Positions 21,760-33,165 of a DNA stretch of 64,000 bases are shown in pieces. The stretch is from contig NC_066268.1 of NCBI RefSeq assembly GCF_905404315.1, forward strand, positions 13,368,001 through 13,432,000, read 5' to 3'. A model generated the notes under the pieces. The model did not search any database, had not been told where the DNA came from, and saw only the letters and a program-made list of their open reading frames with translations. The translations under genes and the position numbers were made by a program. The stretch comes from Leptidea sinapis (taxonomy: Eukaryota; Arthropoda; Insecta; Lepidoptera; Pieridae). The stretch's first letter is position 1; the number at the start of each line of letters is the position of its first letter.

Positions 21760-21977
21760 TTTTTTTTATGATAATTAGGGTCAAGACGAGCTGGACGTTA
21801 AGCTGAAGGTAGTTAATACGCCCTGCTCATTACAATGCAGTACCGCTCAGTATACTGGAAAAGCCCGAAAGTTCTGAGCGGCACTACAACTGCGCACGCC
21901 ACCTTGAGACATAAGATGTTAAGTCTCATTTGTCCAGTAATTTCACTAGCTACAGCACCCTTCAGATTGAAACACTA
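21760..21977 (-). mobile_element. SINE-like family A, 5'-truncated
   Basis: Retains the tail, hairpin and TTTGTCCAGTAATTTCAC block, and ends at GATTGAAACACTA. The LINE insertion at 22023 lies shortly after it. Confidence 0.75.
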
Positions 21978-22009
21978 TAGTGATAATATTTCAATCGAAA
22001 CTGTATACA

Positions 22010-22619
22010 ATCACAATAGATATTATTATTATGATTTGGGGATTTCAATGCACTTAAATCCTAGGATCTATTGTGCCTCCTTATTGCGCTAGCGCGCCTG
22101 CCCTCATTTCAAAAGTTAAGGAGGAGAATCGAGGCTACAGACTAGGTGTAACAGTGCCGGGATTTAAATTATATCCTCCGAGGGTCCAGGCAGGTACGTC
22201 CTCTGCTTTAAGGGAAGATGTTTTACGACACCCTAGCCTGATTCCTCCAATGGCTTCGCATTCCAGAAGAATGTGTATGGGGTCTTCAGTAGCTTCGCAG
22301 CAGAATCTGAACAGGTTTGATTCTCTGAGACCCATTCTGGCTAGGTGCCCATTCAGCTTGCAGTGGCCTGAGAGGAACCCCGAGAGGGCTCTCAATTGTG
22401 TCCTGGCCAAGCCTATGCATTTTTTGGCACGCTTACGTTGATAGTTGCCTGGGAGCAACTTAGCTTGCCGATGGCCTGGTAGCGAGGACCAGTAACTGGC
22501 TGCCTCCAGCATTTCTTGATTCCTTAGGACATTGCGGATAAGAGATTCTCCGGCTCCACAATAGGGTTCAGGGCCTATGAAGGGGAATGAGGCTCCATCC
22601 GTAGCTATCACAATAGATA
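22010..22619 (-). mobile_element. I-type LINE 3' end with 13-bp TSD
   Basis: A minus-strand insert (22023-22606) between two copies of ATCACAATAGATA (22010-22022 and 22607-22619). Its 3' end, on the left, is a TAA-type repeat (TATTATTATTATGA on the plus strand), as in I-factor-like LINEs. It contains the end of an ORF with an RNase-H-linked C-terminal segment. The copy is 5'-truncated. Confidence 0.75.
22132..22606 (-). pseudogene. LINE ORF2 C-terminal fragment after RNase H region
   Basis: Open minus-strand frame of about 158 residues. Seen: YWSSLPGHRQAKLLPG near residue 41, then LSGFLSGHCKLNGHLARMG near 96-114 and FRFCCEATEDPIHILLECEA near 121-140. W..LPG.RQAK, LTGHC.LN.HL..MG and C..C...E..IHIL.EC are the conserved tail of lepidopteran LINE ORF2 proteins that carry RNase H. 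RT and endonuclease are missing because of 5' truncation. The frame has no stops, which with the intact duplication suggests recent insertion. It has no start of its own. Confidence 0.75.
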
Positions 22620-23070
22620 CAAATAATTACCTTTTTTATCTTGCTATTATATCTCAGAGATATACGCTAATATGCTGTAAGTTTAATGGTAATCCGATGT
22701 CTTACAATATTTGAACTGAAGTACAATTTTCCATGCGATTAGCGTTACGTGAAGCACGATACAAAAAGATATTGATGAAAGTTTGTTGCGTCGCAACATT
22801 TGTCAATTGTCACGTTTCTTTTCAGTTTCTACTTCGAAGCTCGTCGAAGCATCATTAATATTGTCGAGCTTTCCTTTATTGTCGGTTGGAATTTAACCTA
22901 GTAAACTTAGATTAAGGATTAAACTCTGCTGCGCTCCAACTAGGTACCGCAGGCGTAGTCGCAAAGTGCGGCAACTAATACTACGCCCAAGTGCGCGTAC
23001 TCGAGCCAGTCTCGAACAATGTGTGAAGTTGACGTGTCACATGTTCTGTTAAACTTTTTTAATAATTAAA
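22620..23070. promoter_or_regulatory. Upstream region of the THAP exon
   Basis: No repeat recognised. Bases 22920-23030 are GC-richer than the surroundings, which suits a promoter or 5' UTR for the ATG at 23071. No TATA box or clear initiator was singled out. Confidence 0.25.
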
Positions 23071-23147
23071 ATGCCGTGCTGCGTAGTAAAACTTTGTAAA
23101 AATAATACTACAGGAAATAAGAAAGACACTGGGATTACATATCATCA
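23071..23147 (+). CDS. THAP-domain protein, first coding exon
   Basis: ATG at 23071 opens MPCCVVKLCKNNT, then 12 more residues ending GITYH, and 2 bases of a split codon. The exon stops at TCATCA|GTAAGTATT, a consensus 5' splice site. M-P-x-C-x-V-x-x-C-x-N is the start of the THAP C2CH zinc finger, a DNA-binding domain shared by host regulators and P-element-type transposases. In THAP genes the first exon commonly ends before the F-P motif, as here. The rest of the domain (W, second C, H, AVPTIF box) was not found downstream, so the next exon may be far away, outside the window or lost. Whether host gene or transposon cannot be told. Confidence 0.6.
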
Positions 23148-23538
23148 GTAAGTATTTTGTATTTTATTAATTTGAATGTAAAATAACACGAATTGTATGT
23201 TACCATTGAGTGTCACGAGTGAGTGCCACTCACACAAGCATCTAATGGTTGCTAAAAAAGCTATTGTTCTTAGGTAGTGCGGTATCCAATTGGAACGTAG
23301 CGGAGATAAATCCTTCATCTAAGGTATTTAACTACTGAAAAATAATTATACAAATTCTGTCAAAAGTCTAAAATAAAATTAAATAAATAAAATGTATTCC
23401 CGAGTGATTCCGTTATTTATATCTCAACAATAAACTACGATAACATACAAAATTAAATTTCTATTTCGTGGACCGAAATACTTTCTAAACTTGATGATAC
23501 TCATTCTAATGCTTTGCCGATACAACCTCAGTCGCTAT

Positions 23539-23748
23539 GTTTTTTGTAATGAAAATAAGGGACGAGACGAGCATTACGTTCAGCTGATGGTAATTGATAC
23601 GCCCTGCCCATTACAATGCAGTGTCGAAGGATTCTTGAAAAAACCCAAAAATTCTGAGCGGCACTACAATTGCGCTCGTCACCTTGTGACATAAGTTGTT
23701 AAGTCTCAGTTGCCCAGTATTTTCACTAGCTACGGCACCCTTCAGACC
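23539..23748 (-). mobile_element. SINE-like family A, 5'-truncated
   Basis: The hairpin arm GTGCCGCTCAGGA is shortened to GTGTCGAAGGA, so the usual stem cannot form. It lies in the possible first intron of the THAP gene. Confidence 0.75.
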
Positions 23749-26229
23749 ACTACTTACCTACATACTGTAAAGAACCATACTTATCTATATTTAATGCACA
23801 ATGTATTTAAGGTATTTACATGGATAATGTATAGTACTGTATTGCTTAAAATCGCTTCGTAAATAAGCCATTATTTCTCGTAAAAAGTCAAGGATAAGAA
23901 ATGGTTATTGTGGGTTATCCCTAAGAAAGAGAAATACGAGTATATCACTGTGGACTTTATTTTAGACCTTTTTAAAGTGAACAATACTCTAATAGATTAT
24001 TTGATCAATCTCGTAGGGTTCAGCTAGTGTTTGCAGTGTAAGCGCAAAAAAAGTAGGTTCAACATCAGACTAGAAGCCTCTTAATTTATCAGTCTTTCTC
24101 TACTACATTATGCATGTTTTATACATACAAACCTTCCTCTTGAATCACTCTATCTATTTAAAAAAACCGCATCAAAATCCATTGCGTTGTTGTAAAGATA
24201 CAAAGGGAACAGCAGGAAGCGGCTTAGTTGTATACTATGCAGTGATGATGGAACATTGGTGTGATTCTTGATGTGTTGCAAGAATGCCTGTTGCATGATC
24301 AGATGACCCTCGTATATAAAACCATAAAACTACCTAACCCTTTAGTATCAGTGAAAAAGATTAAAATCTTATATAATGTTATTGTTGTAACTACGTAACT
24401 TTTGGAATTTACGTAATCTTGTGAACATAATTGTTAGTTTAACATGTTTTGTTGCAGCTCTGTGCTATGTACCTACAAATTAAATACAATTAAGTTATCT
24501 GCAACTTGCACGTACGTTGTCTGTATATTTACCAATTAAATTCATAATGTAGATGAATATATTAATTTAATTTATTTTTCTTTATTTATTTAACCACAAC
24601 AAGACAAATGAATAAAACGTCAAAATGCAAACATGCAAAGCAATTTACCAAAATAGCAAACTTGTAGCATATAGTAAGATAACAGACTTTAATAGATAAA
24701 ATAGAGATAATACTGTAATTTTAATTTTGCTGTAACATTGGTTAGTTAGTTTCTTATTATGCTTGTAAAAAACAATTTTTATTAATTATTACCAAAATTT
24801 TCAATTCTAAATGTAATTTTGTTGCGGTCATGGCCGAAACAACATCCAAGTATATGCTAATGCTTATTTTACAAAAACCCGTTATTTTCAAAGTATACAA
24901 AATGATGCCGGTTTTCAAATCATCTCTATGTTTTTGTTTTTTTTTATTGCGCAGAATAAGTACGACAATAAGGTTAATCTTAACATATTGTTAAATTTGT
25001 CTATTGTCACGGAATGGGTCGTTATAAAATGACAGCAACTAAGCACGCTAAAATTACAGGGTCTTAAAGTGTCCGCGTTGGGTGGGTATATTTAAATAAG
25101 TAATTTAATAGTACATTATTGCAAAGGTTAGGAAGTAGGCAATTGCAAGTCCAGTATAAGTTTGTAGGCCGAGCCGTAGACGTGGATTTCACTAAATACG
25201 AGACAGGCAATTGCCATTTCCCGCCGTGGCGTATACAGTGCTTTTCTCAAAATAATGCAAAACAAACACACTTTTTTATATAATATAAATTAAGAGTAGT
25301 TAAATTCACATAATTTTTGAAGTTTATGCCGTTTTTAACATGAACTGTACATTTCGGCATGGAATAAATTGCCCATAATGTAGATGGCTTTTTGATGGCT
25401 TTTAAGTTTTAGATCTCTTATTAAAATACGCCAAAAATACTGTTTCGGAGAAAATGTTCACTTTTTTCTAATTTATATTTATTAAGTAGGTATGTAAATA
25501 ACAAATCAAAACGAATTTTCAGCTTTGCCGCCGATTTTTTTATCATCTGTACCGACAGGCAAACGCAAAGAGACTAAGGTATGCCAAGAATGACAAAAGA
25601 GATCCGGTCAAAGAGTATTTATTAACGACAGCACGCCGTTTCATACAACATTGCAGTAGCGTTGTAATGTTCCAAATTCAAAAACGCTCCTGCAATGGAT
25701 TTGATTTTTTTCGTCCGAAAATACGATACTCCGCGTGTTCTTTCTTCGAAAATGACAATATGCACATGCATATTTTTCATGCATTCACAAACATTTGAGA
25801 AAATTCTTGAAGTTGTTTTGTGTGAATTTTGTTTAATTTGGTATTTATAACGTGACGAATAAACTACAATAACAGAATACTAATGTTTATAATATATTCA
25901 CATTAAAAACACGGAAAACATTTTTGCCTCGTATAAAATAAAGGAGATACAAGAGGATTATATCAGCTGCAGCTTTATCAAATTTTAATCCTTCCTGTCT
26001 GCGGAATGCAGTCAAACAATACCCTGCAGAAAAATATTTTCCTCCATTACGGGCTTTGTTCTCTAACAAAGTCTAAAATGTCTCTACATAGCTCGCTTTC
26101 AGTGGATCTTTTTACTAAGATGATAAATATAGAAATTTTCTTATGAATCTATTTACTATATTATATTATAAGTCACTCAAGAATTATAAAGATTTGCATA
26201 TCACTACAAAAAAAATATTAATTTTGTTA
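23749..26229. other. Unassigned AT-rich DNA
   Basis: About 2.5 kb with no repeat family or coding exon recognised. This is one of the least repetitive stretches in the left half of the window. No continuation of the THAP domain was seen. Confidence 0.4.
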
Positions 26230-26329
26230 GTTAATTCCGCCAATATTTATCTTCAAACAATTCGACACGTGTTTCGCCTCTACACGATCCAAAATCTGTC
26301 ACGAGACAGTCTCTATTGGCGGAATTAAC
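26230..26329. mobile_element. 100-bp MITE-like inverted repeat
   Basis: GTTAATTCCGCCAATA at the left is exactly complementary to TATTGGCGGAATTAAC at the right. The interior has CGACACGTGTTTCGCCTCTA, a text I recognise from other lepidopteran genomes. Element class unknown. Confidence 0.6.
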
Positions 26330-26370
26330 ACTTAAGAAAACTCTAATCATTTGGATATCACTACAAGTAT

Positions 26371-26564
26371 TATCTATAAGAGATTTGTACCTAAATATTG
26401 ACTCATCACAATAGCTCTGGAACCATAAGGCGTAGAGACTTGAAATTTGGTACGATTATTTCTTTCGCCAAGTACAGAAGAGGGCAGCTAAGAACGGATT
26501 TAACAAAATTCCACCCGAAAGAGTTTTTTTTATAAATAGAACAACGTCTGTCGGGTCAGCTAGT
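26371..26564 (+). mobile_element. Helitron, 3' portion
   Basis: Contains CTAAATATTGACTCATCAC and GTAGAGACTTGAAATTTGGT, and ends AACGTCTGTCGGGTCAGCTAGT-type text. The 3' end matches the copies at 44152 and (inverted) 37945. The 5' boundary is uncertain. Confidence 0.65.
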
Positions 26565-27014
26565 AATCGCTAAAAGGAAAATCAAATGTTCAAGTCTTAG
26601 TTCTTTCTTACCAGTAAATTTGGGAAATTGACTTCCATGAGAATATTGTGTTTATTTTTTATAGATTCTAAGAACTTTGATAATGATGATGTTTTTTTAG
26701 TTTTTGCATAACAAAATGTTCTTCATTTGCTGACTGTCTTCCAGGCTTACGTCCATCAAACCATATTGCTGCTAATAAAGTATAATATTAATATAAAATT
26801 CGTTTTTGTGCGGACACAGTGCACAGTTTTGATAATGCTATATTGTAATATATTCTCAGAATCACAGAAAAAATTGACCGAAATCAGTAGTTTTTCAGGA
26901 CGGCCTGAAGATATTATTTCTCAGATGTGTGTTTTACACTCCCATCGCTTCAAACAGGAACCTAATAATTAATTCGAAATAATTGGCCGACAAGTTTTAG
27001 AATTCATATGGGAG

Positions 27015-27288
27015 TTTTCTTTTAAATGAAAATAAGGGCCGAGACGAGCAGGACGTTCAGCTGATGGTAATCTATACAAATCCAAAAATCCTGAGCGGCA
27101 TTACAACTGCGCTCGTCACCTTGAGACATAAGATGTTAAGCTTATTTGCCCAGTAATTTCACTAGTTACGGCGCCCATCAGATCGAAACACAGTAATGCT
27201 TACACATAACTGCTTCATGGCAGTAAAAGGCGCCGTTGTGGTACCCATAATCTAGCCGGCATCCTGTGCAAAGGAGCCTCCCACTGGT
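27015..27288 (-). mobile_element. SINE-like family A, internally deleted
   Basis: Bases equivalent to one arm of the conserved hairpin are missing: the sequence passes from GATGGTAATCTATAC straight to AAATCCAAAAATCCTGAG. The rest is complete to CCCACTGGT. Confidence 0.8.
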
Positions 27289-27354
27289 AAACTACTACTT
27301 TATTCAACGCTGTTTTGATACATAACTAGTATTATATTTAATAATAGTACAAGT

Positions 27355-27669
27355 ACCAATTCCACCTTCGCACGACACGCCACAAGTTAGGATATCATCC
27401 CCACCATCTGGATGTGTGGCGGTCCTCCACAGTGCGGTTTTCAAGGAGTTTTTTCCACGTACTACAAAGCTGTGGAATGAGCTTCCTTGTGCGGTGTTTC
27501 CGGGACGATACGACATGGGTACCTTCAAAAAAAGCGCGTACACCTTCCTTAAAGGCCGGCAACGCTCTTGTGATTCCTCTGGTGTTGCAAGAGATTGTGG
27601 GCGGCGGTGAACACTTAACACCAAGTGACCCGTACGCTCGTTTGTCCTACTATTCCATAAAAAAAAATT
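27355..27669 (+). mobile_element. CR1/jockey-type LINE 3' end (family B)
   Basis: The best family B copy. The frame starting near 27416 reads FFPRTTKLWNELPCAVFPGR and then YDMGTFKKSAYTFLKGRQRS to a stop at 27608-27610, followed by the 3' UTR and CCTATTCCATAAAAAAAAA. 5'-truncated; the left boundary is about the ATTCCACCTTCGCACGACAC segment. Confidence 0.8.
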
Positions 27670-28163
27670 GCTGCTGAAATTGGTGTACTTACTCAGATGA
27701 GTTCAGCATACTACAGAACTAGCTGTTCTTATAATATTAAATAACATTACCACAGAGTAACAACGGGCAAAGTGATGAATTGCGCGATCAAATCTCTGAA
27801 ATTATAATTCCTCGAACACGGGGCAGCCATTTGATTCCTGCGTGACATCGTGACAGCATGGCCTCTGGTTTTGATCGTCCAAAGCCTCTCGGCGCTTCGT
27901 TCGCATAACAAATGACCCAAATTTGAATTTCAAACCGGCGCGGCGAGTGTCAGGCCATAGATAAAATATTGCGACAAAGAAAACATTTTGACTTTGAAAT
28001 GAGACCAACGTCACACGTTGTGTCGCTTTATTCATGTACAAATTGTGTATAAAAACAGCACACGATTCAATTTGATGAAATACGTGTGAATTCATGTTTC
28101 TTTCTTTATAACTAATATAAATGCATGAAATAAATATTAAAAGCCTAGTTTTTATTGCTGTAC
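27670..28163. other. Unassigned
   Basis: No gene or repeat recognised. An open minus-strand frame at 27802-28095 shows no motif. Confidence 0.35.
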
Positions 28164-28476
28164 ATTTTTTTAAAGAAAATCAGGGTCAAGACGAGCTGGA
28201 AGTTCAGCTGATGGTAATTGATACGCCCTGCCTATTACAATGCAGTGCCGCTCAGGATTCTTGAAAAACCCAAAACCCTTCTGAGCGGCACTACAGCTGC
28301 GCTCGTCACCTTGAGACATAAGTTGTCAAGTCTCATTTGCCCAGTAATTTCACTAGCTTCGGTGCCCTTCAGATCGAAACACAGTAATGCTTACACGTTA
28401 CTGCTTCATGGCAGAAATAGGCACCGTTGTGGTACCCATAATCTAGCCGGCATCCGGTGCAAAGGAGCCTCCCACT
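28164..28476 (-). mobile_element. SINE-like family A, near full length
   Basis: The hairpin is intact on both arms, with an extra CC in the loop. It carries CAGGGTCAAGACGAGCTGGA at its tail, a variant shared with the copy at 21760, which suggests a subfamily. Confidence 0.8.
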
Positions 28477-28975
28477 ACATTGTATTATCTTATGTTCCAG
28501 ACCGTAACGATACCATGGCATTGGGAGAAAGGTCTTATGATGAGCCAGTAGAATAAATCAGTATTCTACACAGTACTCGAATACCAACCATTTTATAGAT
28601 AAATTAAAAATATACTACCTGGAGTCGAATTTTTGTATGGCACCCTATCTGTTATATGGCACCAGATCGTATGTACGTTAAGTTTAATTTCTTCTTCTCA
28701 TTCTTACTTTCTCTTTATCTCTTCTTTTTCTTGAGGTTCCCTACTGTTATATTAATGGCCCATCTCTCGTCAGAAAGTCTCTACACTATCTGACTGAAAA
28801 TACATTAAATTGGAAGGATTTTCTAGAATTATCTTCACAAGAATTAGTGTATTATAAAAAATTGCTATATTATTTGATCTTGAAATTGTTACTACCATTG
28901 GCTCTTACCACGGGGCCTCCGGTTCGTGTTCTTGCCCGACACTTAAGTAGTTTGATAATAAGTAAGCCATATTAG
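28477..28975. other. Unassigned AT-rich DNA
   Basis: No gene or repeat recognised. The short repeat GTATGGCACC / ATATGGCACC near 28636 and 28655 is the only structure noted. Confidence 0.35.
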
Positions 28976-29250
28976 TCCTACCGACATAGCCCAAATGATA
29001 GCGATACTGAAGTGGCAGTGGGCAGGGCACATAGTTCGACGGAAAGATGGCTGTTGAGGCAGTAAAGACCTCGAATGGCGACCATGTAGACCCCCACAAG
29101 ATGGACCGATGATTTAGTCAAGATTACCGGATTACGTTGGGTGAGGGTAGTGCAAGACCGATCATCGTGGAGATTTTTAGGGGTGGCATTTGTACAGCAG
29201 TGGATGTCTTCCGGCTCATATGATAATGATTATGAAAATGATGATTGTTC
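28976..29250 (+). mobile_element. RTE LINE 3' fragment
   Basis: Matches the end of the RTE at 3503-5837: CCGACATAGCCCAAATGATA, GCACATAGTTCGACGG, CCCCACAAGATGGACCGA, GCAGTGGATGTCTTCCGG, then a degenerating TGATAATGAT tail. Coding only for the last residues of the polyprotein. Confidence 0.75.
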
Positions 29251-29676
29251 CTATGACACTTAGACTAATTAAATATTATCTTGTGTAGCTGTCTGTCATA
29301 ATTAACGTGTTCTGTAGAATATCCGGAGTTATATTCCGGAGCCAGACCCGACTATCTAGTATAGTTACACGAGTAATATGACATTATGCACTTTACATTA
29401 TAGATTAAAGAGAGGTGTATCTCCTTGAAACATAAATATAGAACTCATGGCCGTAATAAGTATTGGTATCTCGGTATGTTTTTCTGTTATTTTTTTCCGG
29501 GTACGAATTCTACGTGAAAAAATTTCAAGGCTATCCACATTATGTTCAATAACATCAATATTTTAAGTGAAAGTTTGTAATTTTGTTTGTTTGGTAAAGG
29601 CCAATCGATTGTCTACGCACAAGTTGAAGACAGAATCTGGTCAGTTTTCTGTACCGACTTCAAACATGCATACCAT
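29251..29676. other. Unassigned
   Basis: Nothing recognised apart from ATATCCGGAGTTATATTCCGGA near 29319-29340, a small inverted pair. Confidence 0.3.
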
Positions 29677-30012
29677 TACCAGTAGGATGCTCCTTTGCAC
29701 AGGATGCCGGCTAGATTGTGGGTATCACAACGGCGCCTATTTCTGCCGTGAAGTAGTAATGAGTAAGCATTATTGTGTTTCGGCCTGAAGGCACTTTAGT
29801 GAAATTACTGATCAAACGAGACTCTTAAGTTAAGTTCTTAACATCTTAAGTTTACTCTTCGTCTCGAGGTGACGATTGCAATTATTGTAGTGTTGCTCAG
29901 AATTTTTGGGTTTTTCAAGAATCATGAGCTACACTGCAGTGTAATGGTCAGGGCGTATCAATTACCATCAGCTGCACGTCCTGCTCGTGTCGTCCCTAAT
30001 TTTGATAAAAAA
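29677..30012 (+). mobile_element. SINE-like family A, rearranged
   Basis: Full length from ACCAGTAGGATGC to a run of seven A, but the middle around 29820-29860 contains a local duplication of CTTAAGT words. The hairpin is degraded (GTTGCTCAG / TGAGCTACAC). Confidence 0.75.
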
Positions 30013-30547
30013 ATATGCTCACAGAATTGGCTAGCCCAAGTGCTGTATTTGCCATATTTATTTTCGAACCAAGGAAGTACTCCTTGTTGGATACAATTAT
30101 TATATTTAATATAATATATTATTACATAGGTCATAGTGCGATGTTGCACTGTAATTATGTATAAGTTTAATTTACTCTCGTTTTAGATATAATAATAACC
30201 TAAGATTCCTATAATAAGTTTTAATAAGATTTAAATTATATATTATGTAATTAATCAAATAAATAAGTATTTATTAATTGTGGGTAGTTGCTGTATATAA
30301 TGCTGTATGTAATAATCATAATTATGATAACAAATAATTATAAAATATAAATACTCTTAGTGAAATATCTTTATCTGGGTTAAGACCTGCTACACTTGAC
30401 TCAGAAAGCAGGCTAGTACACAGTCCCCCAGGTGTGCGAACATCTTGGTTTGATATATGTTATTTACATACTTTGTTATTTTTTAGTGACATCTGTCACT
30501 TCTGGGATTAAGTATACAAATTTAATTTGTACGAAAATTAATGGACG
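30013..30547. other. Unassigned AT-rich DNA
   Basis: Strongly AT-rich, no gene or repeat recognised. Confidence 0.35.
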
Positions 30548-30636
30548 ATTACCCAGTAATTTCTCAGAAACTCAATACTGCCTATACATATTACTGCCTC
30601 ACGGCAGATATAGGCGCCGTTGTGGTTGCCTCTTTG
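30548..30636 (-). repeat. SINE-like family A fragment
   Basis: Only ACCCAGTAATTTCTC and ACTGCCTCACGGCAGATATA with GGCGCCGTTGTGG remain. Confidence 0.55.
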
Positions 30637-30940
30637 TATTTCGTAGAACATGTTTAGGTCAGAAGTGGGATTAAATATTCAAGTCCACTTAATTTGATAA
30701 GACCTAAACTTTACAAGTGCTGTTTACTATTTTTGTCAGCTGAACTTTCGAAATTACTGCTAACAATGCCCGTTAAAAGTGGCTCACATGTCTGTAATTC
30801 GTCGCGTACCCACGCTGAAAACAGAGGTAGTAGTCATAATAAGTTTTGATCGTATGCGCGAATATCTAGTTCCGATAGTGAGTATTATCTAACGTATTTT
30901 CATGATTAATTTATTTTTGAATTATTTTTAAGGTCAGTCT

Positions 30941-31277
30941 CGTTCATCATTTCAGCCGAAAGATATCCACTTCTGGACAAATGCCTCCCCATAGTTTGCT
31001 ATGATGATCGGTCATGCGCTACCCTAATCCAGCCTTCTCCGGCGATCGTCGGTCCACCTTGTGGGGGGCCTACTAGCACTACGCCCACCGGTACATGGTC
31101 GCCATTCGAGGACTTTACTGCCCCAACGGCCATCTTTCTGTCTAGCTATGTGCCCTGCTCACTGACACTTCAGTTTCGCAACCACGAGGGCTCACACTTT
31201 GGTTCTCCTACAGATCTCCTCATTTCAGATTCAATCTCGCGCGGTAACCCCGAGCCTCTCCATTGCCCTCTGAGCCA
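30941..31277 (-). mobile_element. RTE LINE 3' fragment, reverse orientation
   Basis: On the minus strand it reads, from the right, the AQRAMERA-like region (CTCAGAGGGCAATGGAGAGG), the HIVR and DGRWG region, GCCATTCGAGGAC in reverse, CAAGGTGGACCGACGATC, and the CTTTCGGCTGAAATGATGA end. Its left end is the element 3' end. A family D copy follows closely at 31301. Confidence 0.65.
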
Positions 31278-31300
31278 TGAGATATGAAAAAGAGGCATGA

Positions 31301-31437
31301 AAAAAAGAAGCCCGCTGAGTTTCTTTCGCCCTAATTTCTCAGGTCTCTGGCATACTTCTTCGAATGGGTGGTAGTTTTTGACCTCCAATAAGATATTTCA
31401 TATCCCATTTTGAATAAAAATAATTAAATTGATGTTG
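31301..31437 (+). repeat. Family D repeat
   Basis: The only uninterrupted plus-strand copy: AAAAAAGAAGCCCGCTGAGT through TCATATCCCATTTTGAATAA. It shows what the element at 3395/5838 looked like before the RTE insertion. Bases 31438-31744 after it hold nothing recognised. Confidence 0.7.
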
Positions 31438-31744
31438 ATTTTAAGTGAATTCAATAATGTACGTAAAGGGTAATGATTACGTTTAATGATTCATTAAAAC
31501 ATGTTACAGCTTTTGAGTTAAATTCTGCTCTTGAAGGTGATTAGAATTATTGTTTGTAATACAATTGCAAATAGGGATTGAAATAGAAAATTCCAGCAAA
31601 AGCATTGTCTATACATCTCAGTTTTAAAGAACCTTAGTATTTTGATCTTCAAATACATTTAAGTTTTCTCTTATGTTTCATACTTCGGAAATATCTCTAT
31701 TCTTATCTAGTATTGGTACAACTGAAACGATCAAGTCACATGCG

Positions 31745-32085
31745 ATCGACTTGATTCTTTGGTGTTAGGTGGAGATGTTGGTTCTGTCTGCATCTTCTAT
31801 TGGAAAGTGCTTAGAGAAATTGTTCGGGTAAATACCAGCAGCCGAATTCCATTCAGAGACCAACGTCTAAATACAAAATTCCACCCACATCATATTGTTG
31901 GCATTCTACAACCGAACATTTACGAGAAAATGTTTGTGTGACAAAGCCATTTTGTGGAATCGATTACCGGCTGCAGTTCTCCCGGACCTCTTAACCCATC
32001 TCTGTGCCGCGGATATTCGTGGGTGGTTGCTTCACCACTCCCCATCAAGTAGCCTCTTTACCGATACCCTCTAGTTAGGATATAA
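31745..32085 (+). pseudogene. Decayed CR1/jockey LINE ORF2 C-terminus
   Basis: Reads FHPHHIVGILQPNIYEK, then a stop and frame changes, with SHFVESITG corresponding to A-T-LWN-LP of related copies. It ends in GATATTCGTGGGTGGTTGC, matching the 3' UTR start of the element at 35985. More decayed than that copy, so older. Confidence 0.55.
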
Positions 32086-32565
32086 TAATTAATAAACAAA
32101 GTTATACACTGGATTACAATAAACTCTATACAATTTTTAAAATCACAATAAACGCCCAATAGAAAGGCTATTAATAATGATCAATATTGTTAACCAAACA
32201 AATCAATTGCGTACCATTCAGTACGTACATACATTAACTAACATTAATTCATTGTATTTCACCAACTCCAATCTAAAGATAAAGAAAATAATCTTAATGA
32301 AAAGCGGCTTAGAACTTTGCAATTAACGTTTTGTTTCTACGAGTAGGAGTGAATCACGATGCGTGAGCTTGCAAGTTTTTCCTATCAGCGCTAAAAGCTG
32401 ACTGCGAGTTGGAAACTTTAATTAATTGTTTATTGGATTCTCTGATTTCTTTGTCCTACAATTCCAGTAGCAATTTCTGTTCTTTGTTTATTTTATTATG
32501 TAATTTGACTTGAGCAGACACCGAATCATAATTATCTTCATCTTGAGGACTCATTGGGAAAATTT
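32086..32565. other. Unassigned AT-rich DNA
   Basis: No gene or repeat recognised. Confidence 0.35.
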
Positions 32566-32710
32566 TCCAAGCGTCTATGCATGCTCTAGCATACTCCCAA
32601 CTCAGAGGCCTGCAACGCATCTCTTGATCCCTGGTTTTGTGTTTGTCTATGGACGGTTGCCTCTCGACTTCCCATCACGAGGGTCGCTTGCCCATTTATA
32701 TAAAAAAAAC
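32566..32710 (+). mobile_element. CR1/jockey-type LINE 3' tail
   Basis: GGCCTGCAACGCATCTCTTG, GGACGGTTGCCTCTC and TTGCCCATTTATATAAAAAA in this order correspond to the 3' UTR of a CR1/jockey LINE related to the one at 35985-36345. Confidence 0.55.
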
Positions 32711-32872
32711 TACTTATTTACTGGAGGACACCTTAAAATAATAATTCATTTGTTTGAACCAAACAAATCTTGTATCTATATTTACAATACTATGATTGTA
32801 TTAAATTACTAGTAGTTGCCCGTTGCATTCGCAACTAAAGGTTTTATCTCAATACTGCCTGTCAGCCAGTTC

Positions 32873-33160
32873 ACCAGTGGGAGGCTCCTTTGCACAGGAA
32901 GCCGGCTAGATTATGGGTACCACAACGGCGCCTATTTCTGCCGTGAAACAGTAATGTGTAAACATTACTGTGTTTCGATCTGAAGGGCGCCGTAGCTAAT
33001 ATTAAATTAATAGGCAATTGAGACTTAACATCTTATGTCTCAAGGTGAGGAGTGCAATTGTAGTGCCGCTCAGAATTTTTGCATTGTTCTGGGTAGGGCG
33101 TATAAATTACCACTAGCTGATCATCCTGCTCGCCTCGTCCCTTATTTTCATTAGAAAAAT
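32873..33160 (+). mobile_element. SINE-like family A
   Basis: Full 5' end (ACCAGTGGGAGGCTCC). The downstream hairpin arm is lost: after GCCGCTCAGAATTTTTG it jumps to CATTGTTCTGGGTAGGGCG. Its tail adjoins the inverted LINE fragments at 33166. Confidence 0.8.
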
Positions 33161-33165
33161 AAACT

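Noticed and set aside
22073..22441. 122-codon plus-strand frame
   Set aside because: It is the antisense shadow of the I-type LINE frame on the minus strand.
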